Positions 44,686 to 52,760 of a stretch of DNA of 64,000 nucleotides are shown here, one piece after another. Numbering within the stretch: position 1 is the stretch's first letter; the number at the start of each line of letters is the position of its first letter. Source of the stretch: Endobacterium cereale (GTDB lineage Bacteria; Pseudomonadota; Alphaproteobacteria; Rhizobiales; Rhizobiaceae); NCBI RefSeq assembly GCF_009617585.1, contig NZ_WIXI01000050.1, positions 372,001 through 436,000 of the forward strand. The letters are read 5' to 3'. The notes under the pieces were generated by a model. It did no database searches. It saw nothing but the letters and a program-made list of their open reading frames with translations, and had not been told where the DNA came from. A program made the translations under genes and the position numbers.

Positions 44686-45629
44686 AGCGTGGCCCTCAGG
44701 CGCGGGTTGAGAGCCGCGTACAGCACGTCGGCAATCAGGTTCATCACGATGAAGCCGATGGCCGTGCACATGACGATGCCCTGCACCACGGCGTAATCAC
44801 GGGTGAAGACGGCATCGACGGTCATCTTGCCGAAACCGGGAATGGTAAAGATCTGCTCAGTCAGAACGGCGCCGGCCAGAAGCTCGCCGAACAAAAGCGC
44901 TGTCAGCGTTATGATCGGCAAAAGGGCGTTGCGGAACGTGTGGCTGAGAATGACCTCGCGCGGCGACAGGCCTTTTGCGCGGGCGGTGCGGATATAATCA
45001 GAACTCAGCACACCGAGCATGGCGGACCGCGTGTGGCGCATCAGCTGTGCGGCCAGCGCCGTCGACAGCACGAAGGCCGGCATGATCATGGTTTTGATCG
45101 AGCGCACCGGATCGACAAAGATCGATTCGTAACCGGATGCCGGAAGCCAGCCGAGCTGCACGGAGATCAGCAGGATAAGCATGATGCCGAGCCAGAAATT
45201 GGGAACCGAAAGACCCGACAGCGCCACGATATTGGCGATGTAGTCGATGGCGCGGTTCTTGTAGACGGCGGCGAGAATGCCGGTCGGAATACCGATCAGC
45301 AGCGCAAAGATCATCGCCATCACGGCAAGCTGGATCGTTACCGGCAGTTTCTGGCCGATCAATTCCAGCACAGGCTGGTTGGTACGCAGGGAAATGCCGA
45401 AATCGCCCGTCAGCATGGCGCCGAGCCAGCGGAAATACTGCATGATCACGGGATCATTGAGGTGATATTTTTCGCGCAGGAAGTCCAGCGTTGCCGGATC
45501 GCGCTCTTCACCCGCCATGGCGAGAATGGGGTCGCCGGGCAGAAGTTTCTGCAGCGAGAACACGAAGATCGAAATGATCAACAGTGTCGGGATCGCGACC
45601 AGAAGCCGCTTGCCGATATAGACAGGCAT
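44682..45629 (-). CDS. Dipeptide-type ABC transporter permease, DppB/GsiC-like
   Basis: 315 aa. First transmembrane helix near residue 10 (LLVAIPTLLIISIFVFSL), then LPGDPILAMAGEERDPATL characteristic of DppB, about six transmembrane helices, and the EAA loop SSDYIRTARAKGLSPREVILSHTFRNA. AAGAGGGC ribosome site. Forms the membrane channel with the downstream permease. Confidence 0.93.
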   Translation of the reverse strand: MPVYIGKRLLVAIPTLLIISIFVFSLQKLLPGDPILAMAGEERDPATLDFLREKYHLNDPVIMQYFRWLGAMLTGDFGISLRTNQPVLELIGQKLPVTIQLAVMAMIFALLIGIPTGILAAVYKNRAIDYIANIVALSGLSVPNFWLGIMLILLISVQLGWLPASGYESIFVDPVRSIKTMIMPAFVLSTALAAQLMRHTRSAMLGVLSSDYIRTARAKGLSPREVILSHTFRNALLPIITLTALLFGELLAGAVLTEQIFTIPGFGKMTVDAVFTRDYAVVQGIVMCTAIGFIVMNLIADVLYAALNPRLRATL

Positions 45630-45698
45630 GTCATCGCCCTCTTGTAACTTGAGAGACCGCGCGGACGTTGTTGCCCGCGCGGCGATCGTATGTCCGGA

Positions 45699-47207
45699 TT
45701 ACTTTTTGGAGACGCCCAGCAGGCGCATCATGCCATCCGGCGAAGGGGAAAAACCCTCGACCTTTTTGGAGATGGCGTAGGCATAGGGGTTGTGGCCGAG
45801 ATAGATGATCGGCATGTCGTCGGCGAGGATGACGCTGGCGGCATCATATTTCTGCTTGCGAACCGCATCGTCCTGCGAGGTGCGGGCCTCATTGAGCAGC
45901 TTGTCGACTTCCGGGTTGCAATATTTCACGTCGTTGATGCCACCCTTGCAGGTGACGAACTGGTGAATGTTGCCATCCGGGTCGATACGGCCCGACCAGT
46001 CGGAACGCGAAAGCTGGTAGTTGCCGGCGGTCTGTTCCGAAAGCAGCGTAGCGAACTCGGTTGCCTTCAGCGACACATTGAAGCCGGCTTCCGCCACCAT
46101 CGACTGGATGACCTGCATGGCCTGCGTCTGCGTGGTGTTGTTGGCGTGCTGAAGCTCGATATCGAGCGTTTCGTAGCCGGCTTCCTTCATCAGCTTCTTG
46201 GCTTTTTCAACGTCACGCGCCTCTACCGGCAGGTCCTTGTTGAACCACGGGCTGGTGGATGGGAAAGGCTGGTTGCCGGCAAGTGACGTGCCTTCGTAGA
46301 CGATCTGGCCGAGCGCTTCGCGGTCGATCGCCAGCGAGAACGCCTGACGCAGGCGCTTGTCCTTGCCGAGCGGGTTGTCGGCGCGCGCACCGTTGTTGAT
46401 ATTGACATACATGGCCATGTAGCCGGGGCCGATAACGTCGGCATAGGTGAGGTTCGCATCATCCTTCACCGACTGCGCGTCGGAGGCGGCGATACGCTCG
46501 GCGATGTCGAGATCACCCGAACGCAGGTTGGCGAGCTTTACCGTGGTATCGGGGATCGGCAGGAAGGTCAGCTTGTCGACGAGGATCTTGTCCTTGTCCC
46601 AGTAGTCGGCAAATTTTTCCAGAACGATACGGTCTTGCTGGATACGCTCGACGAACTTGAACGGGCCGGCGCAGACAGGCTTGGAGCCAAAGTTGGCGCC
46701 GAGTTCCTTGGCTGCCTTGGGCGCGACGATCATGCCGGCGCGGTCTGTCAGCTGCGCGAGCAGCGTCACGTCGGGCGATTTCAGCGTGAACTTCACTTCC
46801 AGCGGGCCTGATGCCTCAACCTTGGCGACGGAGGAAAGCTCGCTCTTGCGACGCGATTCCGGCAGCGTCATGTTGCGTTCGATGGTGGCGACGACTGCCG
46901 CCGCATCCAGAACCTCGCCGTCGTGGAACTTCACGCCGTCGCGGATCTTCATGGTCAGCACTTTGCCGTCTTCAGACCACGCCCATTCGGTGGCCAGCTG
47001 CGGCACGATCTTCATGTTCTGGTCGATATCGACCAGCTTGTCGCACATCGAGGTGTAGACGATACGGCCGACAAAGGTACGCGACTGCGCCGGGTCGAGA
47101 ACGTCGGCATCGTCATTGAGACCGATGCGCAGTTCGGCGGACATGGCGGGTGCGGCCAGAAATGCGCTGGCCAGCAGCGCCGAGGTAAGCTTGGCAAATT
47201 TCTTCAT
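45699..47207 (-). CDS. Peptide-type ABC transporter substrate-binding protein
   Basis: 502 aa. Signal peptide MKKFAKLTSALLASAFLAAPAMSAE, then the family 5 solute-binding fold: LRIGLNDDADVLDPAQSRTFVGR, WSEDGKVLTMKIRDGVKFHDGEVLDAA, GPGYMAMYVNINNGARADNPLGKDKRLRQAFSLAIDREAL, and NYQLSRSDWSGRIDPDGNIHQF. Captures the substrate in the periplasm. First structural gene after the regulator; AGAGGAAC ribosome site. Ligand inferred from context: gamma-glutamyl peptides or glutathione. Confidence 0.92.
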   Translation of the reverse strand: MKKFAKLTSALLASAFLAAPAMSAELRIGLNDDADVLDPAQSRTFVGRIVYTSMCDKLVDIDQNMKIVPQLATEWAWSEDGKVLTMKIRDGVKFHDGEVLDAAAVVATIERNMTLPESRRKSELSSVAKVEASGPLEVKFTLKSPDVTLLAQLTDRAGMIVAPKAAKELGANFGSKPVCAGPFKFVERIQQDRIVLEKFADYWDKDKILVDKLTFLPIPDTTVKLANLRSGDLDIAERIAASDAQSVKDDANLTYADVIGPGYMAMYVNINNGARADNPLGKDKRLRQAFSLAIDREALGQIVYEGTSLAGNQPFPSTSPWFNKDLPVEARDVEKAKKLMKEAGYETLDIELQHANNTTQTQAMQVIQSMVAEAGFNVSLKATEFATLLSEQTAGNYQLSRSDWSGRIDPDGNIHQFVTCKGGINDVKYCNPEVDKLLNEARTSQDDAVRKQKYDAASVILADDMPIIYLGHNPYAYAISKKVEGFSPSPDGMMRLLGVSKK

Positions 47208-47293
47208 ATTCGTTCCTCTGGTCTGATTTGACACTGTTTTTGGCATTGTTCTTGTTGGCCGCCCGAAAAGGTGCGGCAGGTATTTCGAAAAAC

Positions 47294-48079
47294 TCAGGAG
47301 GCAGCGCTGAGCTGATCTCCTTCGTCATCAAGAGCTTCCAGCGCGGCGATGTCCGCATCCGTCATGCCCGCTTCGTCCAGCGAGGTTGCCCGGATCAGCC
47401 GTGCCTGGTGCATCAGCAGATGCTGGCGCATCGCCTCGCCGGCCTTGCCCGGATCACGCTCGGCAATGGCATCAACAATGGCATGGTGCTGCAGATAGGA
47501 GGCACGCGCATTCTTGCCGACGCGACGGGCGCGTTCGCGGATCGACTGCCAGACCTCATCCTGACGGATGCGGTTGACGACATCGAAAATCGACAGGAAC
47601 AACTGGTTGCCGGCACTCTGTGCGATCTGGCGATGCAACGCGCCATCCCACAGCTCCTTGGCGTCGGCATCGGTGCTCTGGCCGATCTTTTCGGCCAGCG
47701 ACCGCATGCGATCGACTTCGGCGGGTTTGGCGCGCATCGCCGCCAGCTGCGCCAGTTGCGGCTCGATGCGCAATCGCACTTCCATGATCTCCAGCATGTC
47801 GGTGCCGGCGACCAGCGCGTCGACATGATTGCCCCAGTCGTCGGGTTTTTCGCCGACAAAGGTTCCCGCTCCCTGACGGCGCCAGATCAGCCCTTCGGAC
47901 TCCAGCACTTCCAGCGCACGACGAACCGAGCGCCTGCCGACGCCAAGCGTTTCCGACAGCGCACGCTCGGTCGGCAGCTTGCCGTCAGCCAGCGTATCAC
48001 TGGCTATCAGCGCCCGCAGGCGCCCCAGAGCATAGGCGGAATTGTCATGCGATGCTTCGCTCACTGCCGGACCATTCAT
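47294..48079 (-). CDS. GntR-family regulator (FadR-like, FCD domain)
   Basis: 261 aa. Winged helix in residues about 15-75 (AYALGRLRALIASDTLADGKLPTERALSETLGVGRRSVRRALEVLESEGLIWRRQGAGTFV), FCD helical domain after residue 90 (DMLEIMEVRLRIEPQLAQLAAMRAKPAEVDRMRSL...). It stands 86 bases before the binding-protein gene on the same strand and is the obvious controller of the importer operon. The ATG at 48079 directly abuts a large palindrome, a strong sign of autorepression. Confidence 0.9.
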   Translation of the reverse strand: MNGPAVSEASHDNSAYALGRLRALIASDTLADGKLPTERALSETLGVGRRSVRRALEVLESEGLIWRRQGAGTFVGEKPDDWGNHVDALVAGTDMLEIMEVRLRIEPQLAQLAAMRAKPAEVDRMRSLAEKIGQSTDADAKELWDGALHRQIAQSAGNQLFLSIFDVVNRIRQDEVWQSIRERARRVGKNARASYLQHHAIVDAIAERDPGKAGEAMRQHLLMHQARLIRATSLDEAGMTDADIAALEALDDEGDQLSAAS

Positions 48080-48103
48080 TGAACCAATTTCGAATTGGTT
48101 CAA
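48079..48103. promoter_or_regulatory. Palindromic operator at the start of the GntR gene
   Basis: TTGAACCAATT-tcg-AATTGGTTCAA: perfect 11-bp arms around 3 bases. It touches the first base of the start codon, where a bound GntR dimer would block both polymerase and ribosome access. No copy was seen before the binding-protein gene, so the operon may be read from this same promoter. Confidence 0.7.
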
Positions 48104-48290
48104 GACAAAGGCATTTCACCATTCACGTCAAGCTAGTTTTTCATCAATTTTTCGCACTGCACAAATCGTGTGCACATGCGTAAAAAAACTGGCAAACCGC
48201 AATCAATCCGTTAGAAAATTACTGTAGAAATTGCGACAATTGGTCGCCATATTGCGCATTCGACCGAGCACACCAAGCCGGAGCTATTTT

Positions 48291-49778
48291 ATGAATCACT
48301 ATGATCTGATCGTCGTCGGCAGCGGCCCCGCAGGCCGCCGCGCAGCCATTCAGGCTGCCAAGCTGGACAAAAAAGTTCTTGTCATTGAACAGGGCAAACG
48401 AGTCGGCGGCGTTTCCGTCCACACCGGCACCATTCCTTCCAAAACGCTGCGCGAAACGGCCCTCAATCTGTCCGGCTGGCGCGAACGCGGTTTTTACGGC
48501 CTCTCCTATCGCGTCAAGCAGGAGATCAGCGCGGAAGACCTGCGCCGCCGCCTGCTAATCACGCTCGACCACGAGGTCGAGGTGCTGGAACACCAGTTCT
48601 CGCGCAACCGCGTCCAGCTGATGCGCGGCAAGGCGACCTTCGTCTCCAAGGACACGATGGCGATCGAGAAGGAAGATGGCGAGATCCTGCACGTGCAAGG
48701 CAACAGCATCCTGCTCGCCGTCGGCACCAAACCGTTCCGCCCGGATTATATCCCCTTCGACAACAAGACCGTTCTCGATAGCGACGAATTGTTGGACATC
48801 GAAAAACTGCCGCGCTCGCTGGTGGTCATCGGCGCCGGCGTCATCGGCATCGAATACGCCACCATCTTTTCGGCGCTGGACACAGCCGTCACCGTTATCG
48901 ATCCGAAATCGACCATGCTCGATTTCATCGACAAGGAAATCGTCGAGGATTTCACCTACCAGCTGCGTGATCGCAACATGAAGCTGCTGCTCGGCCAGAA
49001 GGCCGAAAAGGTGGAGCGACTGCCCGATGGCAAGGTCAGTGTCACCGTCGAAACCGGCCGCCGCATCGTTGCAGACATGGTTCTGTTTGCCGCCGGCCGC
49101 ATGGGTGCAACCGACAATCTCAACCTCAAGGCCGCCGGCCTCGAGGCTGACAGTCGCGGCCGCCTCAAGGTCAATCCGGAAACCTTTGAAACCTCCGTGC
49201 CCGGCATCTTTGCCGCTGGCGACGTCGTCGGCTTCCCAAGCCTTGCATCGACCTCGATGGAACAGGGTCGCATCGCTGCCCGCGTCGCCGTCGGCGCCAT
49301 CAGCAAGGAGCCGCAGAAGTATTTCCCTTACGGTATCTATGCCGTGCCGGAAATTTCCACCTGCGGCCTGACGGAAGAGGAAATGAAAGAGCGCGGCATT
49401 CCTTATGAATGCGGTATCGCCCGCTTCCGCGAAACGTCGCGCGGCCATATCATGGGCCTCGACAACGGCATGCTGAAGCTGATCTTCTCGCTGAAGACGC
49501 GCCGTCTGCTCGGCGTCCACATCATCGGCGAAACGGCGACCGAACTCGTGCATATCGGCCAGGCCGTGCTCAATCTCAAAGGCACGGTGGAGTACTTTGT
49601 CGAGAACACGTTCAACTACCCGACGCTTGCCGAAGCCTACAAGATCGCTGGCCTCGACGCCTGGAACCGCATGGGTCCGGCAGTGCCCAAGGACGACACC
49701 GTTGCCGGCCAGCCAGCCGAAAAGGTGACGGCAGCCGAAACCACCGAGCCACAGAAGAAAAAAGCCACCGCCAAGTGA
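48291..49778 (+). CDS. sthA: Soluble (Si-specific) NAD(P)+ transhydrogenase
   Basis: 495 aa flavin disulfide reductase-fold enzyme exchanging hydride between NADPH and NAD. FAD motif DLIVVGSGPAGRRAA at the N-terminus; the redox-cysteine site of relatives is replaced (GVSVHTGTIPSKT), as expected for SthA; NAD(P) motif VVIGAGVIGIEYATIF about 180; AGDVVGFPSLAST. The C-terminal tail beyond about 470 is Lys/Thr/Glu rich. Start ATG 48291 with CGGAGC upstream. Together with icd in this window it bears on NADPH balance. Confidence 0.93.
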   Translation: MNHYDLIVVGSGPAGRRAAIQAAKLDKKVLVIEQGKRVGGVSVHTGTIPSKTLRETALNLSGWRERGFYGLSYRVKQEISAEDLRRRLLITLDHEVEVLEHQFSRNRVQLMRGKATFVSKDTMAIEKEDGEILHVQGNSILLAVGTKPFRPDYIPFDNKTVLDSDELLDIEKLPRSLVVIGAGVIGIEYATIFSALDTAVTVIDPKSTMLDFIDKEIVEDFTYQLRDRNMKLLLGQKAEKVERLPDGKVSVTVETGRRIVADMVLFAAGRMGATDNLNLKAAGLEADSRGRLKVNPETFETSVPGIFAAGDVVGFPSLASTSMEQGRIAARVAVGAISKEPQKYFPYGIYAVPEISTCGLTEEEMKERGIPYECGIARFRETSRGHIMGLDNGMLKLIFSLKTRRLLGVHIIGETATELVHIGQAVLNLKGTVEYFVENTFNYPTLAEAYKIAGLDAWNRMGPAVPKDDTVAGQPAEKVTAAETTEPQKKKATAK

Positions 49779-50119
49779 GGCGTCCGCTCGGCAAGGAACG
49801 TCCGCGTTTTGGCCAGCGCCATCCGGTGCTGGCCTATTTCGCCACGATCATCGCCATCGCCGTCTTCGCCCTATTTCCGCTGATCTCGGCACTCACCAGC
49901 CTCTGGATTGCCGATGCGGCCGGCTGCCGTGTCGATGAAGCCGGCAGCTACCCTTGCATGATGTTCGGCACCGATATCGGCGAGCTTCTGGCCTTCCTGT
50001 TCATTCTCGGCTGGCTGGGCATGGCGACCGTGCCGCTCGGCTTTCTGGGGTTTCTTGCCTGGACCGGCTTCGTCATCACCCGAATTATCCGCAAGCGCCG
50101 TCGCCAAACTCAACAATAG
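49775..50119 (+). CDS. Small two-helix membrane protein, function unknown
   Basis: 114 aa from the GTG that overlaps the sthA stop (GTGA). A basic N-terminus is followed by transmembrane helix 1 (VLAYFATIIAIAVFALFPLISAL), a loop with two cysteines (AAGCRVDEAGSYPCMMFG), a second hydrophobic region (LLAFLFILGWLGMATVPLGFLGFLAW), and a basic tail. Coupled translation with sthA suggests a real gene. No family known to me. Confidence 0.65.
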   Translation: MRRPLGKERPRFGQRHPVLAYFATIIAIAVFALFPLISALTSLWIADAAGCRVDEAGSYPCMMFGTDIGELLAFLFILGWLGMATVPLGFLGFLAWTGFVITRIIRKRRRQTQQ

Positions 50120-50141
50120 GCAACAGCAGCAAGCACAAAAC

Positions 50142-50175
50142 GAAAAAGCCGCCTTCGGAACAAGGCGGCTTTTTC
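50142..50175. terminator. Bidirectional rho-independent terminator
   Basis: Perfect 14-bp stem GAAAAAGCCGCCTT/AAGGCGGCTTTTTC with a 6-base loop. T-tracts occur on both strands, so it can stop the sthA transcript and reading from rpsD. Confidence 0.9.
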
Positions 50176-50188
50176 ATACGGCAGATAC

Positions 50189-50213
50189 AAAAATGGCCCC
50201 TTGCGGGGCCATT
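50189..50213 (-). terminator. Terminator of rpsD
   Basis: AATGGCCCC (50192-50200) and GGGGCCATT (50205-50213) with a 4-base loop; on the minus strand it runs into a T-tract (ATTTTTG). About 20 bases after the rpsD stop. Confidence 0.85.
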
Positions 50214-50233
50214 CTCGAAAAGTTTCGTCGCGA

Positions 50234-50851
50234 TTAACGCGAGTAGAATTCGACGACCAGCGACGGTTCCATGATGACCGGGTACGGTACATCCGAAAGC
50301 GACGGTACGCGAGCGAAGGTGGCAACCATCTTGTTGTGGTCGACTTCGACGTAGTCAGGAACGTCACGTTCAGCGAGCGAAACGGCTTCGAGAACCGTTA
50401 CGAGCTGCTTCGACTTCTGGCGAACTTCGATAACGTCGCCGGCCTTGCAACGGTAGGAACCGATGTTGACGCGAACGCCGTTGACCGTGACGTGGCCGTG
50501 GTTGACGAACTGACGGGCAGCAAAGACCGTCGGCACGAACTTGGCGCGGTATACGATCGCGTCCAGACGCGATTCCAAGAGACCGATCAGGTTTTCACCG
50601 GTGTCGCCCTTGCGGCGGTTGGCTTCTTCGTAGATCGCGCGGAACTGCTTCTCGCGGATGTCGCCGTAGTAGCCCTTCAGCTTCTGCTTGGCGCGCAGCT
50701 GCACACCGAAGTCCGAAAGCTTGCCCTTGCGGCGCTGGCCGTGCTGGCCCGGGCCGTATTCGCGGCGGTTAACCGGGGACTTCGGACGACCCCAGATGTT
50801 TTCGCCCATACGGCGGTCAATTTTGTACTTGGACGATTCGCGCTTGCTCAT
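50234..50851 (-). CDS. rpsD: 30S ribosomal protein S4
   Basis: 205 aa, the standard length. Starts MSKRESSKYKIDRRMGEN and has the zinc-free alphaproteobacterial N-terminus, GPGQHGQRRKGKLSDFGVQLRAKQKL, and the S4 RNA-binding domain (SRLDAIVYRAKFVPTVFAARQFVNHGHVTVNGVRVNIGSY, about residues 92-130). Nucleates 16S rRNA folding of the small-subunit body. Monocistronic here between its own leader hairpin and terminator. Confidence 0.97.
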   Translation of the reverse strand: MSKRESSKYKIDRRMGENIWGRPKSPVNRREYGPGQHGQRRKGKLSDFGVQLRAKQKLKGYYGDIREKQFRAIYEEANRRKGDTGENLIGLLESRLDAIVYRAKFVPTVFAARQFVNHGHVTVNGVRVNIGSYRCKAGDVIEVRQKSKQLVTVLEAVSLAERDVPDYVEVDHNKMVATFARVPSLSDVPYPVIMEPSLVVEFYSR

Positions 50852-50875
50852 CGCATTTCCTTTCGGATTGTTACA

Positions 50876-50895
50876 CCGGTTTGTTGCCAAACCGG
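50876..50895 (-). promoter_or_regulatory. Leader hairpin of rpsD
   Basis: CCGGTTT-gttgcc-AAACCGG, a perfect 7-bp stem with a 6-base loop, 25 bases upstream of the rpsD start on the minus strand. S4 represses its own operon through leader RNA structures in other bacteria, so a similar role is possible, though this stem is simpler than the known pseudoknots. Confidence 0.4.
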
Positions 50896-51185
50896 ATGAA
50901 GGAAACACGCCCTCCTCTGAACCTCGTTTTTGGAAGTTCTGACAGGCTTCTCACGATAGCGACCGGAGAAAGCCACGGGACATGTCATTGAAACACCGGG
51001 CTTTGACACCCGGCGTTGGCGGGGTGATTACGGACATGTCATCAAAATGTCAACAGGCCGGCATTGAATTGCTGTGCGCCGCAGCCCATTCTTGGTCGTG
51101 GGATCCGGGCCCCTCTGGCGTATACCGGACAATACGTGATGTCGGATCCCCTTTAAAGCCAACCTCGTCCGGATAAGGTTGACTG
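50896..51185. other. Divergent intergenic region, rpsD/terC
   Basis: Contains two copies of GGACATGTCAT (from 50979 and from 51032), about 53 bases apart, and a CCGGG/CCCGG stem between them. The repeat contains the palindrome ACATGT and may be a regulator site. I compared the terC leader with the manganese yybP-ykoY riboswitch often found before terC and could not see its conserved elements. Confidence 0.4.
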
Positions 51186-52166
51186 ATGGAACTCCTTTAC
51201 ATGGATTTTCTCGGCACGCCCACATGGATGTGGGCGATCTTCATTTCGCTTGTTCTCGGCCTTCTCGCGCTTGATCTCGGCGTCCTCCACAAGGATGCCA
51301 AGGAAATCGGCGTGAAGGAAAGCATGCTGATGTCGGCGTTCTACATCGCCATCGGCATCGCCTTCGGCGGGTGGATCTGGTTCCAGCAGGGCCAGCAACC
51401 CGCCGTCGAATATCTTACAGGCTTCGTCGTCGAAAAAAGCCTCGCGATGGACAATATCTTCATCATCGCGATGATCTTCTCCTATTTCGCCATTCCCCGA
51501 CTTTACCAGCACAGGGTTCTGCTCTGGGGCATTCTGGGCGTCATCGTATTGCGCGGCATCATGATCGCCGGCGGCTCGATGATCGTCGAAAACTTCAGCT
51601 GGGTTCTCTATCTGTTTGCCGCTTTCCTGGTTTTCACCGGCATCAAGATGCTGGTCTCGTCCGACCATGACGAAAGCGATATCGGCAACAATGCGATGTT
51701 GAAATTCCTGCGCCGCCGCCTGCCGGTGACGAAGGAGCTGCATGGCGAACGCTTCTTCGTCAAACAGGCAGACGACAAGACCGGCAAGCTGAAGACATTT
51801 GTGACGCCCCTCTTCCTGGCACTGATCATGGTGGAACTGGCCGACCTCGTCTTCGCGGTCGACTCGATCCCGGCGATCTTTGCGATCACCACGGATCCCT
51901 TCCTGGTCTACACCTCGAACATCTTTGCCATCCTCGGCCTGCGTGCGCTCTATTTCGCGCTGGCGGCCCTGATGCACCGCTTCGCCTATCTGAAATATTC
52001 CCTGGCAGCGGTACTGATCTTCGTGGGTTCGAAAATCTTCGTCGCCGACATGCTGGGCATAGCCAAAATCCCGCCGTCGATCTCGCTCGGCGTGACCGTC
52101 TCGATCCTTGCTGCCGGCATTATCGGCTCACTCTGGGCGACAAGAAACGAAAAACAGGAAGCATAA
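51186..52166 (+). CDS. TerC family integral membrane protein
   Basis: 326 aa, seven to nine transmembrane helices. Family marks: LGLLALDLGVLHKDA, FVVEKSLAMDNIFIIAMIFSYFAIP, LIMVELADLVFAVDSIPAIFAITTDPFLVYTSNIFAILGLRALYF. The intramembrane Asp/Glu/Asn residues of these segments are metal-contact candidates; TerC/Alx proteins export manganese or other metal ions and support metalation of exported proteins. Single gene. AAGG stands near the start. Confidence 0.93.
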   Translation: MELLYMDFLGTPTWMWAIFISLVLGLLALDLGVLHKDAKEIGVKESMLMSAFYIAIGIAFGGWIWFQQGQQPAVEYLTGFVVEKSLAMDNIFIIAMIFSYFAIPRLYQHRVLLWGILGVIVLRGIMIAGGSMIVENFSWVLYLFAAFLVFTGIKMLVSSDHDESDIGNNAMLKFLRRRLPVTKELHGERFFVKQADDKTGKLKTFVTPLFLALIMVELADLVFAVDSIPAIFAITTDPFLVYTSNIFAILGLRALYFALAALMHRFAYLKYSLAAVLIFVGSKIFVADMLGIAKIPPSISLGVTVSILAAGIIGSLWATRNEKQEA

Positions 52167-52257
52167 GGGCAACCGCATCCGCCCATGCTTCAGGCGAGAG
52201 GCCCCGGCATAACCTGCCGAGGCCTCAGCTCGATGACGACTTTCCAATCGCCGGCAT

Positions 52258-52343
52258 CGTCATCCTTGCGCTTGTCCCAAGGATCTAACCACGTCACCGA
52301 TATCTAGCCGCAGCAGATCCTCGGGACAGGCCCGAGGATGACG
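52258..52343. repeat. Palindromic intergenic repeat (RIME-like)
   Basis: Two 29-base arms, 52258-52286 and 52315-52343, are inverted copies with 25 of 29 matches; each arm is itself partly palindromic around CTTGTCCC/GGGACAGG. Their sequence (CGTCATCCT...GAGGATCT) is the kind of short mosaic repeat I know from rhizobial intergenic DNA. It sits between terC and the DUF982 gene and could end transcription of terC. Confidence 0.65.
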
Positions 52344-52486
52344 ACGGTCAGGTTTTCGGCTCTTATCGGCAGCCTGACACTCCGGCCTCAGCCGCCCGCA
52401 AACACTTACGCTTTGTTAAGCGCATAAGAAGGTGCTGATTGAACGCGCCCGGTGGCCTCCCATGTTGATATCAGGAGGAAATCAAC

Positions 52487-52747
52487 ATGCCCAAGCACAA
52501 GACGACCGAAAGCTGGACGGCACCAATCCACGTCGAGGATCCCGACACGGGCCAGGAAGCCACCATCGGCAGCACCCAACAGGCAAAGGATGTGCTCGAC
52601 CATGCATGGCCGGCCTATCACGGCAGCCAGTTCGAACGGGCGGAACATGCCTGCGAGGAAGCGCTCGCCGGCCATGCCTCACCGGAGGACGCGCGTCGCG
52701 CCTTCATTGCAGCAGCCGTCGAGGCGCATCTGCACCTGCATTCGTAA
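52487..52747 (+). CDS. DUF982 family protein
   Basis: 86 aa. WTAPIHVEDPDTGQEATIGSTQQAKDVLDHAWPAYHGSQFERAEHACEEALAGHASPEDARRAFIAAAVEA shows the DUF982 pattern: a short strand, a conserved W-P pair, then two helices with C-x2-AL-G and ARxAF. Very common in multiple copies in Rhizobiaceae; role unknown. Strong GGAGGAAA ribosome site. Confidence 0.88.
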   Translation: MPKHKTTESWTAPIHVEDPDTGQEATIGSTQQAKDVLDHAWPAYHGSQFERAEHACEEALAGHASPEDARRAFIAAAVEAHLHLHS

Positions 52748-52760
52748 TCGGGAAAAGCTA

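Noticed and set aside
50990..51185. Manganese (yybP-ykoY) riboswitch before terC
   Set aside because: Expected from the gene family, but the conserved internal-loop sequence is not present.
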